From positions 1,116,001 through 1,180,000 of the forward strand of contig NZ_CP110389.1 in the NCBI RefSeq assembly GCF_026015985.1: 64,000 nucleotides of DNA, given 5' to 3'. Made by a program: the position numbers and the translations under genes. Below the pieces are notes generated by a model. That model ran no database searches, was not told the DNA's origin, and worked only from the letters and a program-made list of their open reading frames with translations. This document shows, piece after piece, positions 9,563-18,254 of this stretch (its first letter is position 1; the number at the start of each line of letters is the position of its first letter). Origin of the DNA: Rhodopseudomonas sp. P2A-2r. GTDB lineage: Bacteria > Pseudomonadota > Alphaproteobacteria > Rhizobiales > Xanthobacteraceae.

Positions 9563-10786
9563 ATGCAAAAACTCCCCGTCACTGTCTTGTCCGGCTTCCT
9601 CGGGGCTGGGAAGACCACTTTGCTGAACCATGTGCTGAACAACCGCCACGGCCTGAAGGTTGCGGTGATTGTGAACGACATGAGCGAGGTGAACATCGAC
9701 GCCGACCTCATTCGCGATGGCGATGCGAAGCTGTCACGCACGAATGAGAAACTGGTCGAGATGACCAACGGCTGCATCTGCTGCACCCTGCGCGACGACC
9801 TGCTGCGCGAGGTCCGCATGCTCACCGAGGACGGTCGTTACGACTATCTGCTGATCGAATCGACCGGCATCGCCGAACCGCTGCCGGTCGCCGCCACGTT
9901 CGATTTCCGCGACGAGAACGGCGACAGCCTGTCGGACGTCGCACAGCTCGACACCATGGTGACGGTGGTCGATGCGGTGAACCTGCTGAAGGACTATTCC
10001 TCGACGGATTTCCTGCAGGATCGCGGCGAGTCGCTGGAGGGCGACCGGCGCACGCTGGTGGATCTGCTGGTCGAGCAGATCGAATTTGCCGACGTGGTGG
10101 TGCTGAACAAGGTGAGCGACGCCACGCCGATGCAGCGCGACAACGCACTAAAAATCATCCGCGCGCTCAATCCCGATGCCGACATCGTCGAGGCGGATCT
10201 TGCCAAGGTGCCGTTCGACCGCGTGCTCGACACAGGCCGCTTCGATTTCGAAAAGGCCCAGCAGCATCCGCTCTGGTACAAGGAACTGTACGGCTTCGCC
10301 GACCACACGCCCGAGACCGAAGAGTATGGCGTGCAGAATTTCGTCTATCGCGCACGGCGGCCTTTCGATCCCGCGAAATTCCAGCAGTTTCTGCGTGAGA
10401 CCTGGGTCGGCGTAATCCGCAGCAAGGGACATTTCTGGCTGGCGACACGGCCGCAATGGGTCGGCGAACTCAGCCAGGCCGGCGCCATCGTGCGCAGCGA
10501 GGGCATGGGATTCTGGTGGGCCAATGTGCCGAGCGACCGCTGGCCCGACGATCCCTATTGGCGACAGTCGCTGAAAAAGAACTGGAACGAGATCTACGGC
10601 GACCGTCGGCAGGAGATCGTATTCATCGGCACCGACATGGATGAAGCCGACATTCGCAGCCGGCTCGACGCCTGCCTGGTGTCGGGCAAGCCCGGTATGG
10701 ACGTCGCGGCCTGGGCCAATCTGTTCGACCCGTTTCCGGCCTGGAAGCGGGCCGAAGATATGGCCAGCCCGCGCGCCGCGGAATGA
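9563..10786 (+). CDS. zigA: COG0523 zinc metallochaperone GTPase (ZigA/CobW-like)
   Basis: A 407-residue P-loop GTPase. Walker A is [15 protein letters not shown] (about residues 11-25). The metal-binding CxCC motif is in [13 protein letters not shown] (about residue 74) and the base-recognition motif is VVLNKVSD. The C-terminal CobW_C domain has [19 protein letters not shown]. These proteins deliver zinc to client enzymes under zinc limitation. The upstream palindrome at 9474-9495 supports zinc-responsive control and a zinc rather than cobalt role. Length matches the ZigA/YciC-type branch (about 400 residues), longer than CobW. Confidence 0.9.
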   Translation: MQKLPVTVLSGFLGAGKTTLLNHVLNNRHGLKVAVIVNDMSEVNIDADLIRDGDAKLSRTNEKLVEMTNGCICCTLRDDLLREVRMLTEDGRYDYLLIESTGIAEPLPVAATFDFRDENGDSLSDVAQLDTMVTVVDAVNLLKDYSSTDFLQDRGESLEGDRRTLVDLLVEQIEFADVVVLNKVSDATPMQRDNALKIIRALNPDADIVEADLAKVPFDRVLDTGRFDFEKAQQHPLWYKELYGFADHTPETEEYGVQNFVYRARRPFDPAKFQQFLRETWVGVIRSKGHFWLATRPQWVGELSQAGAIVRSEGMGFWWANVPSDRWPDDPYWRQSLKKNWNEIYGDRRQEIVFIGTDMDEADIRSRLDACLVSGKPGMDVAAWANLFDPFPAWKRAEDMASPRAAE

Positions 10787-10811
10787 ACCGATCTGAGGCT
10801 CGTCGTCCGAC

Positions 10812-12392
10812 CTAACTCGCCAAGGCCGGGACCGCCCCGGCCGTGGTCTTGCGCTTCATCATCCGTGCGATGTGCTCGCCAATCACGACGGTCGTCAGAT
10901 GGGTGTTGGCGCGGCAATCGGACGGCATGATCGAGGCATCGGCGACGCGCAGGCCCTTGAGCCCCTTCACGGTGCCGTCGGGATTGACCACGCCATTGTC
11001 GTCGTCGAAGGCGGTCATGCGGCAGGTGCCGGCGGCATGCTGGATGTCGCCGGTGTCGCGGCGCAGCAGCGCGTCAAGTTCGTGATCCGGCAGCGCCGCC
11101 GCTTGCGGCAGGGTCAGGTCGGTGTCGGTGAGGCGGATCCAGTCGGCGATCCCGGCCAGCGCCGGCTGCACGGTCAGCACCGCCAGCCGCTTTACCGCAT
11201 CGCGCATCCGCAGGATATCGCGAGGGTCGGCGAGCATGTTCTCCTCGACGATCGGATCGATCGACGGATCGATCGACGCCAGCGTCAGGGCACCGCGCGA
11301 AAATGCATTGAACAGGCCGGTGCCGATGGCGCCGGGCTTGCCGATGCCGCGATGGTTGAAGGCGATCAGGATCATGTCGCGCTTGCCGCCGCCGGCGAGG
11401 CCGGAAGAATAGGTCACGCAGCAGTTGGTGTGGCGGGTATCGGGATCGACCGGGCGGATGTCCTCGCGCAGCTGGATCGTCGTGCGGAACAGCGGATGAT
11501 CGAAGAAGTTTCTGCCGACCGGGAGGTCGCGCGCGACCGCGATGCCCATGGCTTTCAGCTCGTCGGCGGGGCCGATGCCCGAACGCAGCAGGATCGCCGG
11601 GCTGTGAATAGCGCCAGCACACAGCACGATCTCGCGCGCGTCGATCTTCATCGTGCCCTGGCCTTCGATATGGACCACAACACCGGTGGTCTGGCCGTCC
11701 TTGATCACCAGCCGGTCGACCAGCGCCTTGCCGCGGATTTCGAGATTGGCACGGCCGCGCGCCGGTTCGAGATAGCCTTCGTTGGTGGATATGCGTCGCA
11801 GGTTACGGCTGTTGATGGGATAGCAGGCGGCCCCCTCGCCGTCGGGGCCGTTGACATCGGCGCACCATGGATAGCCCGCTGCCAGCGCGGCGTCGCGCAA
11901 GCCGCTGTCGATCGGACCCCATCTGTCTGCGGGCGCGCGATAGACCGGCAGCGGTCCGCCGCGGCCGTGGCCCGGGCTGTCGCCGAATTCCTCGTCGTCC
12001 TCGATCACAGAGAATAGCGGCATGACGTCTTTCGCCGCCCAGCCGGTGCAACCCAGCGCCGCCCATTCGTCGAAGGCGTCGGCGACGCCGCGAATGGCGA
12101 TCTGGCCATTCATCATGGACGAGCCGCCGAGCCCCTTGCCGCGCCAGTAGAAATGCGCGTTCTGGCCGGCGACGCGACGGCTCAACAGGTTGGGCCACTG
12201 CCACTTTTCCTGATACTCACGGTTGTGGATGATCGGAATCGGGTTGGGTGTGGTGACCTCCCACGGCGCCTCGCTCGCACGCCAGTCGAGTCCGGCTTCA
12301 AGCAGTAGCACGCGCGTTGCGGGGTCTTCCGACAGGCGGGCGGCAAGGGCAGCGCCGGCAGACCCGCCGCCGACGACAATGACATCATACAT
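10812..12392 (-). CDS. GMC-family FAD-dependent oxidoreductase (choline dehydrogenase-like)
   Basis: A 526-residue enzyme with the N-terminal dinucleotide fold MYDVIVVGGGSAGAALAARL, the GMC signature GKGLGGSSMMNGQIAIRG, the second signature IVLCAGAIHSPAIL, and C-terminal DTGDIQHAAGTCRM followed by GLRVADASIMPS. It oxidises an alcohol using FAD; the substrate cannot be assigned because choline dehydrogenase, alkanol dehydrogenase and related enzymes share this pattern. An in-frame GTG lies five codons upstream (12407). It is not clearly in an operon; it runs convergent to the zinc chaperone. Confidence 0.88.
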   Translation of the reverse strand: MYDVIVVGGGSAGAALAARLSEDPATRVLLLEAGLDWRASEAPWEVTTPNPIPIIHNREYQEKWQWPNLLSRRVAGQNAHFYWRGKGLGGSSMMNGQIAIRGVADAFDEWAALGCTGWAAKDVMPLFSVIEDDEEFGDSPGHGRGGPLPVYRAPADRWGPIDSGLRDAALAAGYPWCADVNGPDGEGAACYPINSRNLRRISTNEGYLEPARGRANLEIRGKALVDRLVIKDGQTTGVVVHIEGQGTMKIDAREIVLCAGAIHSPAILLRSGIGPADELKAMGIAVARDLPVGRNFFDHPLFRTTIQLREDIRPVDPDTRHTNCCVTYSSGLAGGGKRDMILIAFNHRGIGKPGAIGTGLFNAFSRGALTLASIDPSIDPIVEENMLADPRDILRMRDAVKRLAVLTVQPALAGIADWIRLTDTDLTLPQAAALPDHELDALLRRDTGDIQHAAGTCRMTAFDDDNGVVNPDGTVKGLKGLRVADASIMPSDCRANTHLTTVVIGEHIARMMKRKTTAGAVPALAS

Positions 12393-12547
12393 AGGGTGGG
12401 TTCTCACGTTATGGCGAAGGCCCGGGAAGATCGGCGCGCACGTTCAGACGGCCGATCTGACAGCATCCATATCCATTTCTACCGCGTGGGGCATCCCCGC
12501 GCGGGTGCATGCCAGCCTCCGCGGCGAAGCCGGCCGGACCACGGCGG

Positions 12548-13347
12548 TCACAACGGCGGTCGCTTGAGATGCAGATAGGACGGGTCGAAATCGGCGAGGC
12601 CGACGAGCCGGTCCCAATGATGAATCACGATCTCGCCGTGACGAAAGTCGACCGAGCCGGTGTCCCGCAGCTCCGATAGCGTGCGGTTGACCGTAGCCAG
12701 CGACATGCCGAGCGTTTCGCCCAATTGCCCCAGGGTTATCGGAGTCTGGCACACCTCGTTGTCCGTGAGACCGGAGGCGCGGGACCGGTAGTAAAGCTCG
12801 CAGAACAGATGGGCCATGCGACGTTGCGGGGGCGGGCACTGTTGTTCGTGATCGCCTCTCGGAAGATGGCGGCATCGATCAACGTCTCGCGCCAAATGGC
12901 AAATGCCAGCGACGGGCGACGGTCGAAGGCCGCCACCAGGTCCTTGTGTGGGATGGAAGCTACGCTCGCCGTGCCGATTGCGCAGACGGTATGGTCCATC
13001 TGCTCAACAAAAAGCGCTTGGGAGTCCGGCATGTCCCCGGGCATATGGAAGGATAGATATTGGCGTCGTCCATCCGGTAGCAAGTGGTAGCGCGCCAGAA
13101 CGCCCCTCACCACCAAAGCGGAAGCCTTGGGGCGATCGCCCTGGCGCACGAAATCCTCTCCGAGACCAAGCTCGCGAACCGTGATGCTGAATGCGCGGAT
13201 CTCGTTCACATCTTCCTTGTGAAGATGAGAGTGCTCTTTCAACTTGCTGATGAGCAGCGCGTGGGGGTCGATGTTCGCCTCCTTTGGAAGCAGGGCATCG
13301 ATACCGGAACCGGATATCGAGCGCTTCTTGATCGCAAGGGATAGCAC
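12548..13347 (-). pseudogene. Crp/Fnr-family regulator, interrupted by a one-base frameshift
   Basis: A transcription factor with an N-terminal cyclic-nucleotide-type sensor barrel (about residues 25-150; FVRQGDRPKASALVVRGVLAR) and a C-terminal winged helix (TPITLGQLGETLGMSLATVN then RTLSELRDTGSV). The two parts lie in different frames. The junction is the G-run 12828-12832; one extra base gives SARPPQRRMAHLFCELYYRS and a normal protein of about 266 residues. The barrel lacks the Cys cluster of FNR, so the ligand is unknown. This subtype is abundant in Bradyrhizobiaceae. Start is GTG at 13347. As read, the upstream frame continues to 12736 in nonsense sequence. Most likely a sequencing deletion. 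Confidence 0.82.
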
Positions 13348-13418
13348 ATCGACGGCCGGAAGGCCGTAGAAAGCTCGGTCAGCCGCTTAGGCCGACGTCG
13401 CCTCACGGCCGGTCGGCC

Positions 13419-13586
13419 CTATACGGAGGGCGGCTTGAGGCTGCTGGCGATCCAGCGCGCCGCGACCTCGGCGGAATCGCGACAATCGGGCCCGCTGCAC
13501 TCATACTGAACGCCTGAGGCTGTTCGTTGTCGCTTCATTGGCAGGCCGCAGGACGGGCATTTAGGAGTGGGCAGGAGATCGGTCAT
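13419..13586 (-). CDS. 55-residue zinc-ribbon micro-protein
   Basis: A very short gene: MTDLLPTPKCPSCGLPMK followed by YECSGPDCRD, giving two knuckles, CPSC and CSGPDC, spaced like a single zinc ribbon. The start overlaps the end of the Myb-like gene by 26 bp in another frame, suggesting coupled translation. A GGAGGCGAACG stretch supplies a good ribosome site just before the ATG. No function is known; small zinc-ribbon proteins often bind nucleic acid or act as adaptors. Confidence 0.6.
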   Translation of the reverse strand: MTDLLPTPKCPSCGLPMKRQRTASGVQYECSGPDCRDSAEVAARWIASSLKPPSV

Positions 13587-13809
13587 CGTTCGCCTCCCGT
13601 TCGGTCAGCAACCGGATGCGGCGTTTGGCCTCGCGCATGCCGACCAGACACAGGCCCAATTCCCGCGCGCGCTTGCGAATAACGTTTTCTCGTCGGTTCA
13701 ACGCGGCTGTCGCCCGCAGCAGCGTTGCTCCCGTCTTGGCGAGGCACCGAAGCTCCTCATCCTCGCTTTCAGACCACTTTCGACAAAGTGGCGGACGCTT
13801 GAAGGTCAT
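13561..13809 (-). CDS. Small SANT/Myb-like DNA-binding protein
   Basis: An 82-residue basic protein. The segment KWSESEDEELRCLAKTGAT with helices ending RRENVIRKRARELGL resembles a single Myb/SANT-like helix-turn-helix, as in GcrA-like or transposon-derived DNA-binding modules. Start at 13809 is the ATG directly before MTFKRPPLCRKW; the frame extends upstream to 13875 without a convincing start. The downstream zinc-ribbon gene begins inside its last codons. Role unknown, likely DNA binding. Confidence 0.65.
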   Translation of the reverse strand: MTFKRPPLCRKWSESEDEELRCLAKTGATLLRATAALNRRENVIRKRARELGLCLVGMREAKRRIRLLTEREANDDRSPAHS

Positions 13810-13985
13810 GACTTGCAACTCCTGCCGAATGGGGCATCCGATCGAAGCAGATAGGCAAGGTGCCCGCCGCCTCAAATGAGACGGTCGCGAAGGTCACGTC
13901 GTGGAGAGATTTGCGTTGCTCGATATCGAAATCGCCGCCGCGCGGTCGACCGATTTGCTGACCCGGTTGGTAACTTTACCGGGAA

Positions 13986-14070
13986 TGGTGCCCCTGGCCG
14001 GAATCGAACCAGCACTCCTTGCGGAACTCGATTTTGAGTCGAGCGCGTCTACCAATTCCGCCACAGGGGC
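13986..14070 (-). tRNA. tRNA-Leu(CAA)
   Basis: An 85-nt tRNA including an encoded CCA. The acceptor stem pairs GCCCCTG with CAGGGGC. The D-arm region reads GCGGAATTGGTAGACGC, the anticodon loop CTCAAAA gives anticodon CAA, and there is a long class II variable arm. The T-arm contains GGTTCGATTCC. The TTG codon is decoded by this leucine tRNA. Confidence 0.97.
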
Positions 14071-14248
14071 CATCGCCACCGCCGGCTGGCCGGGGTCGCG
14101 AAGCGGGCGGAATATAGCGGTCGCGCAGTGGGGGTCAACCTGCGGGGTGGCCAAAACGCTCCGGAGTGATCGGAAGTGCGATCGGGGTCGCCTCGACAAG
14201 GACCGGGGCACGGGATAGGACGCGCTCAGACACCGGAGCGTCGCGACC

Positions 14249-14794
14249 ATGGCCACCACGTTGAACCGGCCGGCATCCCATGCCGAGCCCATTGCACCCA
14301 CCCCGGCGCTGCGGGCCGCACTCGCCATCGCCGTCATCGCTGCGGCGACCCTGGCCGGGGCGTGGTTCTTCCAGCTGGTGCTCGGCATCGTGCCCTGTCC
14401 GCTGTGCCTCGAACAGCGCTATGCCTATTATCTCGCGGTGCCGCTGGCCGCTCTGGTGGCGACTGCCGCCGCACGGGGTGCGCCGCGCGCGGTGCTGGTG
14501 GGCGGCATGTTGCTGCTGGCACTGGCCGCGCTCGGCAATGCCGGGCTCGGCGCCTACCATGCCGGCGTCGAATGGGGCTGGTGGCAGGGGCCGACCGACT
14601 GCACCGGGCCGGTCGGCAATCTCGGCAGTGCCGGCAGCCTGCTGGAGCGGCTCAACACGGTCAAGGTGATCCGCTGCGACGAGGTGCAATGGCGCTTTCT
14701 CGGCCTGTCGCTGGCCGGCTACAACGTGCTGATCTCGCTGCTGATGGCGGCGATCGCTTTGTGGGGTATCGAGCGGACGGCGCGGCGCGCCTGA
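14249..14794 (+). CDS. DsbB-family disulfide bond formation protein
   Basis: A 181-residue inner-membrane protein with four predicted membrane helices. The first periplasmic loop has the CPLC motif (C50, C53) and the second has C118 and C143, the two redox pairs needed to pass electrons from a periplasmic thiol oxidase (DsbA) to quinone. Arg in LCLEQRYAYY matches the quinone-site Arg of DsbB. A DsbA-like protein is encoded 3.5 kb downstream (18255) and may be its partner. Confidence 0.92.
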   Translation: MATTLNRPASHAEPIAPTPALRAALAIAVIAAATLAGAWFFQLVLGIVPCPLCLEQRYAYYLAVPLAALVATAAARGAPRAVLVGGMLLLALAALGNAGLGAYHAGVEWGWWQGPTDCTGPVGNLGSAGSLLERLNTVKVIRCDEVQWRFLGLSLAGYNVLISLLMAAIALWGIERTARRA

Positions 14795-14802
14795 TCGTCC
14801 GT

Positions 14803-15867
14803 TCAGTCGTCCATGTCGTCCTGCGCCTTGCCGAACAGGTGCACGATGCCGGGCGTGACGATCGACACGTAGATGAAGCGCGACAGGTGATGCGCGCCGA
14901 CGAAGACGGGATCGATGTGCAGGGTCAGCGCCAGCGCCAGCATGGCGTCCATGGCGCCTGGCGCGAACGCCACCACCACGTCGGAGGGCTTGACCTGGGT
15001 GGTCAGGACGATGGCAAGCACGAATACCCCGGAAATGGCGATGGCCACGGCAAACGATCCCAGGGCGGCGTTGATATGGCTGAGAATGGTGCGCGGCCGG
15101 ATCTTGCCGAAGCGTGACCCGATCAGCGTGCCGATCCCGACCAGCGCGGCGATATAGGCCCATTGCGGCAGCGTGCCCTCGACCAAGCCGGCGCCGTGCA
15201 GCACCGATGACGCCATCATCGCGCCGAACATCCAGCTGGCAGGGAAATTGATCCAGCGCATCAGCAGCGACACCGCGACCGCCGCGACCGCCAGCTCGGC
15301 CAGCGCCAGCGCGGTGGCGGGCTCGCCGCGCGACGGCAAAGGACCGTGGCCCATCAAGCCGGTGGCAGCGAGCAGCAGCGGCACGGCGCCGGTGAGGATG
15401 ATGACCCGGAAAATCTGCACGACGGCGATCCCGGCCACGTCGGCCTTGCGCTCGGTGGCCAGCATGACGATCTGCGACAGCGCGCCGGGGCTGCCCGCCA
15501 GCAGCGCCGAGGTGCGGTCCCAGCCATGGAAGCGTTGCAGGTAGTGGCTGCTGCCGAAGGTGGAGCAGAATGTTGCCAGTGCCAGCAGGCCGATGGTCAG
15601 CGGATAGGCGCTGAGGTTCTTGACCATGGTTGGCGACACCATCGATCCCAGCGACATGCCGAGGGTCATCAGGATGATGTGAGCCATCGGCTGCGGCAGT
15701 CCGACCGGACGGCCGGAGATGCCCAGCGTCGCCACGGCGATCATCGCACCGGAGATCAGCCCGCCCGGCAGTTCGGCCAGATAGAACAGCGCCGCGCCAG
15801 TTGCGCCTGCCGCCAGCGTTTCGAGCACGCTGCGGATGTCCGATCGGCTGGGAAGGGTGAACTGCAT
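14803..15867 (-). CDS. AbrB-family integral membrane transporter
   Basis: A 354-residue hydrophobic protein with about ten membrane helices in two homologous halves, matching the AbrB/ammonia-monooxygenase-like family (PF05145). Repeated features are GLISGAMIAVATLGI early and INFPASWMFGAMMASSVL in the second half, both the G-x-x-x-G-A pattern that repeats in this family. Function is not settled; members are linked to transport or regulation of AidB-like functions. It converges with dsbB, with eight bases between the stops. Confidence 0.85.
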   Translation of the reverse strand: MQFTLPSRSDIRSVLETLAAGATGAALFYLAELPGGLISGAMIAVATLGISGRPVGLPQPMAHIILMTLGMSLGSMVSPTMVKNLSAYPLTIGLLALATFCSTFGSSHYLQRFHGWDRTSALLAGSPGALSQIVMLATERKADVAGIAVVQIFRVIILTGAVPLLLAATGLMGHGPLPSRGEPATALALAELAVAAVAVSLLMRWINFPASWMFGAMMASSVLHGAGLVEGTLPQWAYIAALVGIGTLIGSRFGKIRPRTILSHINAALGSFAVAIAISGVFVLAIVLTTQVKPSDVVVAFAPGAMDAMLALALTLHIDPVFVGAHHLSRFIYVSIVTPGIVHLFGKAQDDMDD

Positions 15868-15963
15868 CGATGCCGGGCTGCCGTCGGGCCCAGGGCGAGC
15901 CCGTTCGCCTTATGGCAAAGTCCGGCAGGCCGGGCAATCGCGGTCCGGCCATCGCCGCCATGC

Positions 15964-15990
15964 GCGGCGGAGGCCCTCGGCCTCCGCCGC
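15964..15990 (-). terminator. Strong hairpin after the PsiF gene
   Basis: An 11-bp perfect stem (GCGGCGGAGGC with GCCTCCGCCGC) and a 5-nt loop lie eight bases past the psiF stop. There is no clear T-run, so it may be a weak terminator or an mRNA 3'-end stabiliser. Confidence 0.5.
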
Positions 15991-15997
15991 TTCAGGC

Positions 15998-16264
15998 CTA
16001 GTTGGGCTTGGCGCTGTTCTTCTTGCATTCGGAGCGGAATTTTCGGCGCTCGGTGCCATGCAGGCCCTTGGCGTCGGCCTGCTTGGAGCATTCCAGCGAG
16101 GCTTCCGTGCGCGGTTTCTCGGCCTTCTTCTCGGCAGGCGCCATCTTATCGGCCGGGGCCGATTTCGTCATGGGTGACGGCGCCGGCGTTTGCGCAAAGG
16201 CCGAGCCGGCCAGCAGCAGGGAAACGATGGCGGTTGCGGCGGCACGCGAAGAGAATCTCATCAT
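15998..16264 (-). CDS. PsiF-repeat periplasmic protein
   Basis: An 88-residue secreted protein with a signal peptide ending GSAFAQ (about residue 25), a Lys/Ala/Pro-rich linker, and one PsiF-type repeat: CSKQADAKGLHGTERRKFRS then ECKK. E. coli psiF is phosphate-starvation inducible; here I see no Pho box and the role is unknown. GAGG lies seven bases before the first of two consecutive ATG codons, favouring 16264. Confidence 0.8.
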   Translation of the reverse strand: MMRFSSRAAATAIVSLLLAGSAFAQTPAPSPMTKSAPADKMAPAEKKAEKPRTEASLECSKQADAKGLHGTERRKFRSECKKNSAKPN

Positions 16265-16457
16265 GGCAAAACCTCGGGGTTGCAGAGGCGCGGACCGTCG
16301 CGCCGGTCGCCTGAACGGCGGGTGAATGAATCGGGCTCGCTTGCGTCAGCGTGATCGAATTATTTTTCGGGCGACGTTGGTCACGGCGTTGCCCACCGGA
16401 AACCCTGCGCTAGGATACCGTTCGACAGGCTGCGGCCGTCAAAAGGGAGATGCAACG

Positions 16458-16943
16458 ATGAAACGCCATGCCAGACTTTTCACTGCGCTTGCATTGTCGG
16501 GAGCTGCGATGGCCGCGGCGGCGATGCCCGCGCAGGCGCTGACCATGTCCGAATGTTCGGCGAAATACAAAGCGGCGCAGACCGCCGGGACGCTGAACGG
16601 CCAGAAATGGAATGACTTCCGCAAGGCCGAATGCGCATCCGACGCCGCGGCAACGCCGGCTGCGACTCCGGCCGCGCCAAAGGCGGCGGAGGCCAAGCCG
16701 GCCGCTGCGCCGAAGCCCGCAGCAACACCGGCCGCCGCGCCGGCCGCGACAGGGCCGGCCACCTTCCCGACCGCCGTGGATGCGAAATACGCCAAGGAAA
16801 CCGCCGGCAAGGCCCGCATGCATACCTGCGTCGACCAGTACAATGCCAACAAGGCGACCAACGCCAATGGCGGCCTGAAATGGATCCAGAAGGGCGGTGG
16901 TTATTACAGCGAATGCACCAAGAAGCTGAAGCCCGCCGCCTGA
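16458..16943 (+). CDS. Secreted Ala/Pro-linker protein with two Cys modules
   Basis: A 161-residue exported protein. A signal peptide (to about residue 27, AMPAQA) precedes module 1 (MSECSAKYKAAQTAGTLNGQ ... KAEC), an Ala/Pro/Lys linker of about 50 residues, and module 2 (CVDQYNANKATNANGGLKWI ... SECTKK). Both modules share the plan Cys-x5-6-Tyr/Asn, Leu-x-Trp and a closing Cys, which suggests internal duplication. The first module is common in Bradyrhizobium exported proteins. GGGAGATGC upstream is a good ribosome site. Function unknown. Confidence 0.7.
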   Translation: MKRHARLFTALALSGAAMAAAAMPAQALTMSECSAKYKAAQTAGTLNGQKWNDFRKAECASDAAATPAATPAAPKAAEAKPAAAPKPAATPAAAPAATGPATFPTAVDAKYAKETAGKARMHTCVDQYNANKATNANGGLKWIQKGGGYYSECTKKLKPAA

Positions 16944-17002
16944 TCGACAATTGCCCGGCCGCGGGTGATAGGTGATAACGGAATCACACCCGCGGAGAGC
17001 CC

Positions 17003-17386
17003 ATGATTGCGAGTCTGTCGCTGATTCTGTTGTGCCAGCTGGCCGGCGAGATCGTGGTCCGTGGGCTGGCATGGCCGGTGCCGGGTCCGGTGCTTGGGCT
17101 GTTGTTGCTGCTGGTCCTGTTGCTGGCGCGCGATCGCTTCAGGCCGCTGGCGATAGGACCGTTGTGCGACCAGGGTGTTGAGCAGGCTTCAAAGGGACTG
17201 CTGGCGCACCTGTCGCTGCTGTTCGTGCCGGCTGGCGTCGGCGTGGTGCAGAAACTTGATCTGATTGCAGAGTATGGCATCGCCGTCATGGCCATCCTCG
17301 CGGTCTCCGTGGTGATCACGCTGCTGGTGACCGTGGGCACCTTTCTGCTGGCCAGCCGGCTGCTGGCGCGGCGGACCGCGCCATGA
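17003..17386 (+). CDS. lrgA: LrgA/CidA-family membrane protein
   Basis: A 127-residue protein with four membrane helices, matching the LrgA/CidA family by LCQLAGEIVVRGL, the loop WPVPGPVLGLLLLL and LLFVPAGVGVV. LrgA works with LrgB; the pair was first described as holin/antiholin-like in Staphylococcus and is now also linked to transport of small organic acids. The stop overlaps the next start by four bases (ATGA), so both proteins are made from one transcript. Confidence 0.9.
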   Translation: MIASLSLILLCQLAGEIVVRGLAWPVPGPVLGLLLLLVLLLARDRFRPLAIGPLCDQGVEQASKGLLAHLSLLFVPAGVGVVQKLDLIAEYGIAVMAILAVSVVITLLVTVGTFLLASRLLARRTAP

Positions 17387-18111
17387 ATGCCGCCAATCCA
17401 TTTTCGCTATGGGTGTATCTGTCGCAGTCGCCACTGCTGTGGTTGACGGTCACGTTGCTGGTCTATGCCGCTACCGATGCGTTTTCGCTGAGGACAGGTC
17501 GGAATCCGTTTGCCAATCCGGTGTTGCACGCCATGTGGATTATCGCCGCATTCCTGCTGCTCACCGGCACGTCCTACACTACTTATTTCGGCGGTGCGCA
17601 GTTCGTGCACTTCCTGCTCGGGCCGGCCACAGTGGCGCTGGCCGTGCCGCTGTACGAGAACCGCAAGATCGTGGTCTCGGCCATCCTGCCCATGCTGGCG
17701 GCGCTGGTGGCCGGCTGCGTCACCGCGATCGTGTCGATTGTGCTGCTGGCCGAGGCCGTCGGTCTGCCGCGCAACGTGGTCCTGTCGCTGGCGCCGAAAT
17801 CGGTGACCGCCGGCGTGGCCATGGGAATCAGTGAATCCCTCGGCGCCGATCCGTCGCTGACCGCGGTGGCGGTGATCTTCACCGGCATCATCGGCGCCAT
17901 CGTCGTGACCCCGCTGATGAATCGCATGGGCATCACCGATTTTCGCGCCCGCGGCTTTGCCGTCGGGCTGGCCTCTCATGGTATCGGCACCGCGCGTGCC
18001 TTCCAGGTCGATGCCATCGCCGGTGTGTTCGCCGGCATCGCCATGAGCTTGAACGCACTGGTGACGTCACTGCTGGTGCCGCTCGCCGTCACATTGCTGG
18101 TGCGCGGGTGA
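17383..18111 (+). CDS. lrgB: LrgB/CidB-family membrane protein
   Basis: A 242-residue integral membrane protein of the LrgB family. Diagnostic stretches are LGPATVALAVPLYENR, LAPKSVTAGVAMGI and the late GLASHGIGTARAFQ. It is the larger partner of LrgA. The coupling to lrgA by a four-base overlap supports a shared complex, likely a metabolite exporter or a regulator of envelope integrity. No lytSR-like two-component genes are adjacent, so the regulation seen in Gram-positives does not apply directly. Confidence 0.9.
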   Translation: MNAANPFSLWVYLSQSPLLWLTVTLLVYAATDAFSLRTGRNPFANPVLHAMWIIAAFLLLTGTSYTTYFGGAQFVHFLLGPATVALAVPLYENRKIVVSAILPMLAALVAGCVTAIVSIVLLAEAVGLPRNVVLSLAPKSVTAGVAMGISESLGADPSLTAVAVIFTGIIGAIVVTPLMNRMGITDFRARGFAVGLASHGIGTARAFQVDAIAGVFAGIAMSLNALVTSLLVPLAVTLLVRG

Positions 18112-18254
18112 ACACGGCGACCGCGCCCGGCGGCGCGCTTTGTGATGCGCCCGAACGCCGTTTCGCGTCTATCATTATCCCCGTGACGCTCTATATGTTG
18201 GCCCGCAACAGACATGTCACGTGAGCGCCGTGTCGCGTCCTCCGGAGATCCATC

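Noticed and set aside
14135..15961. A 608-codon minus-strand frame over the dsbB and AbrB genes
   Set aside because: Shadow of two well-supported genes; no signal, domain or start.
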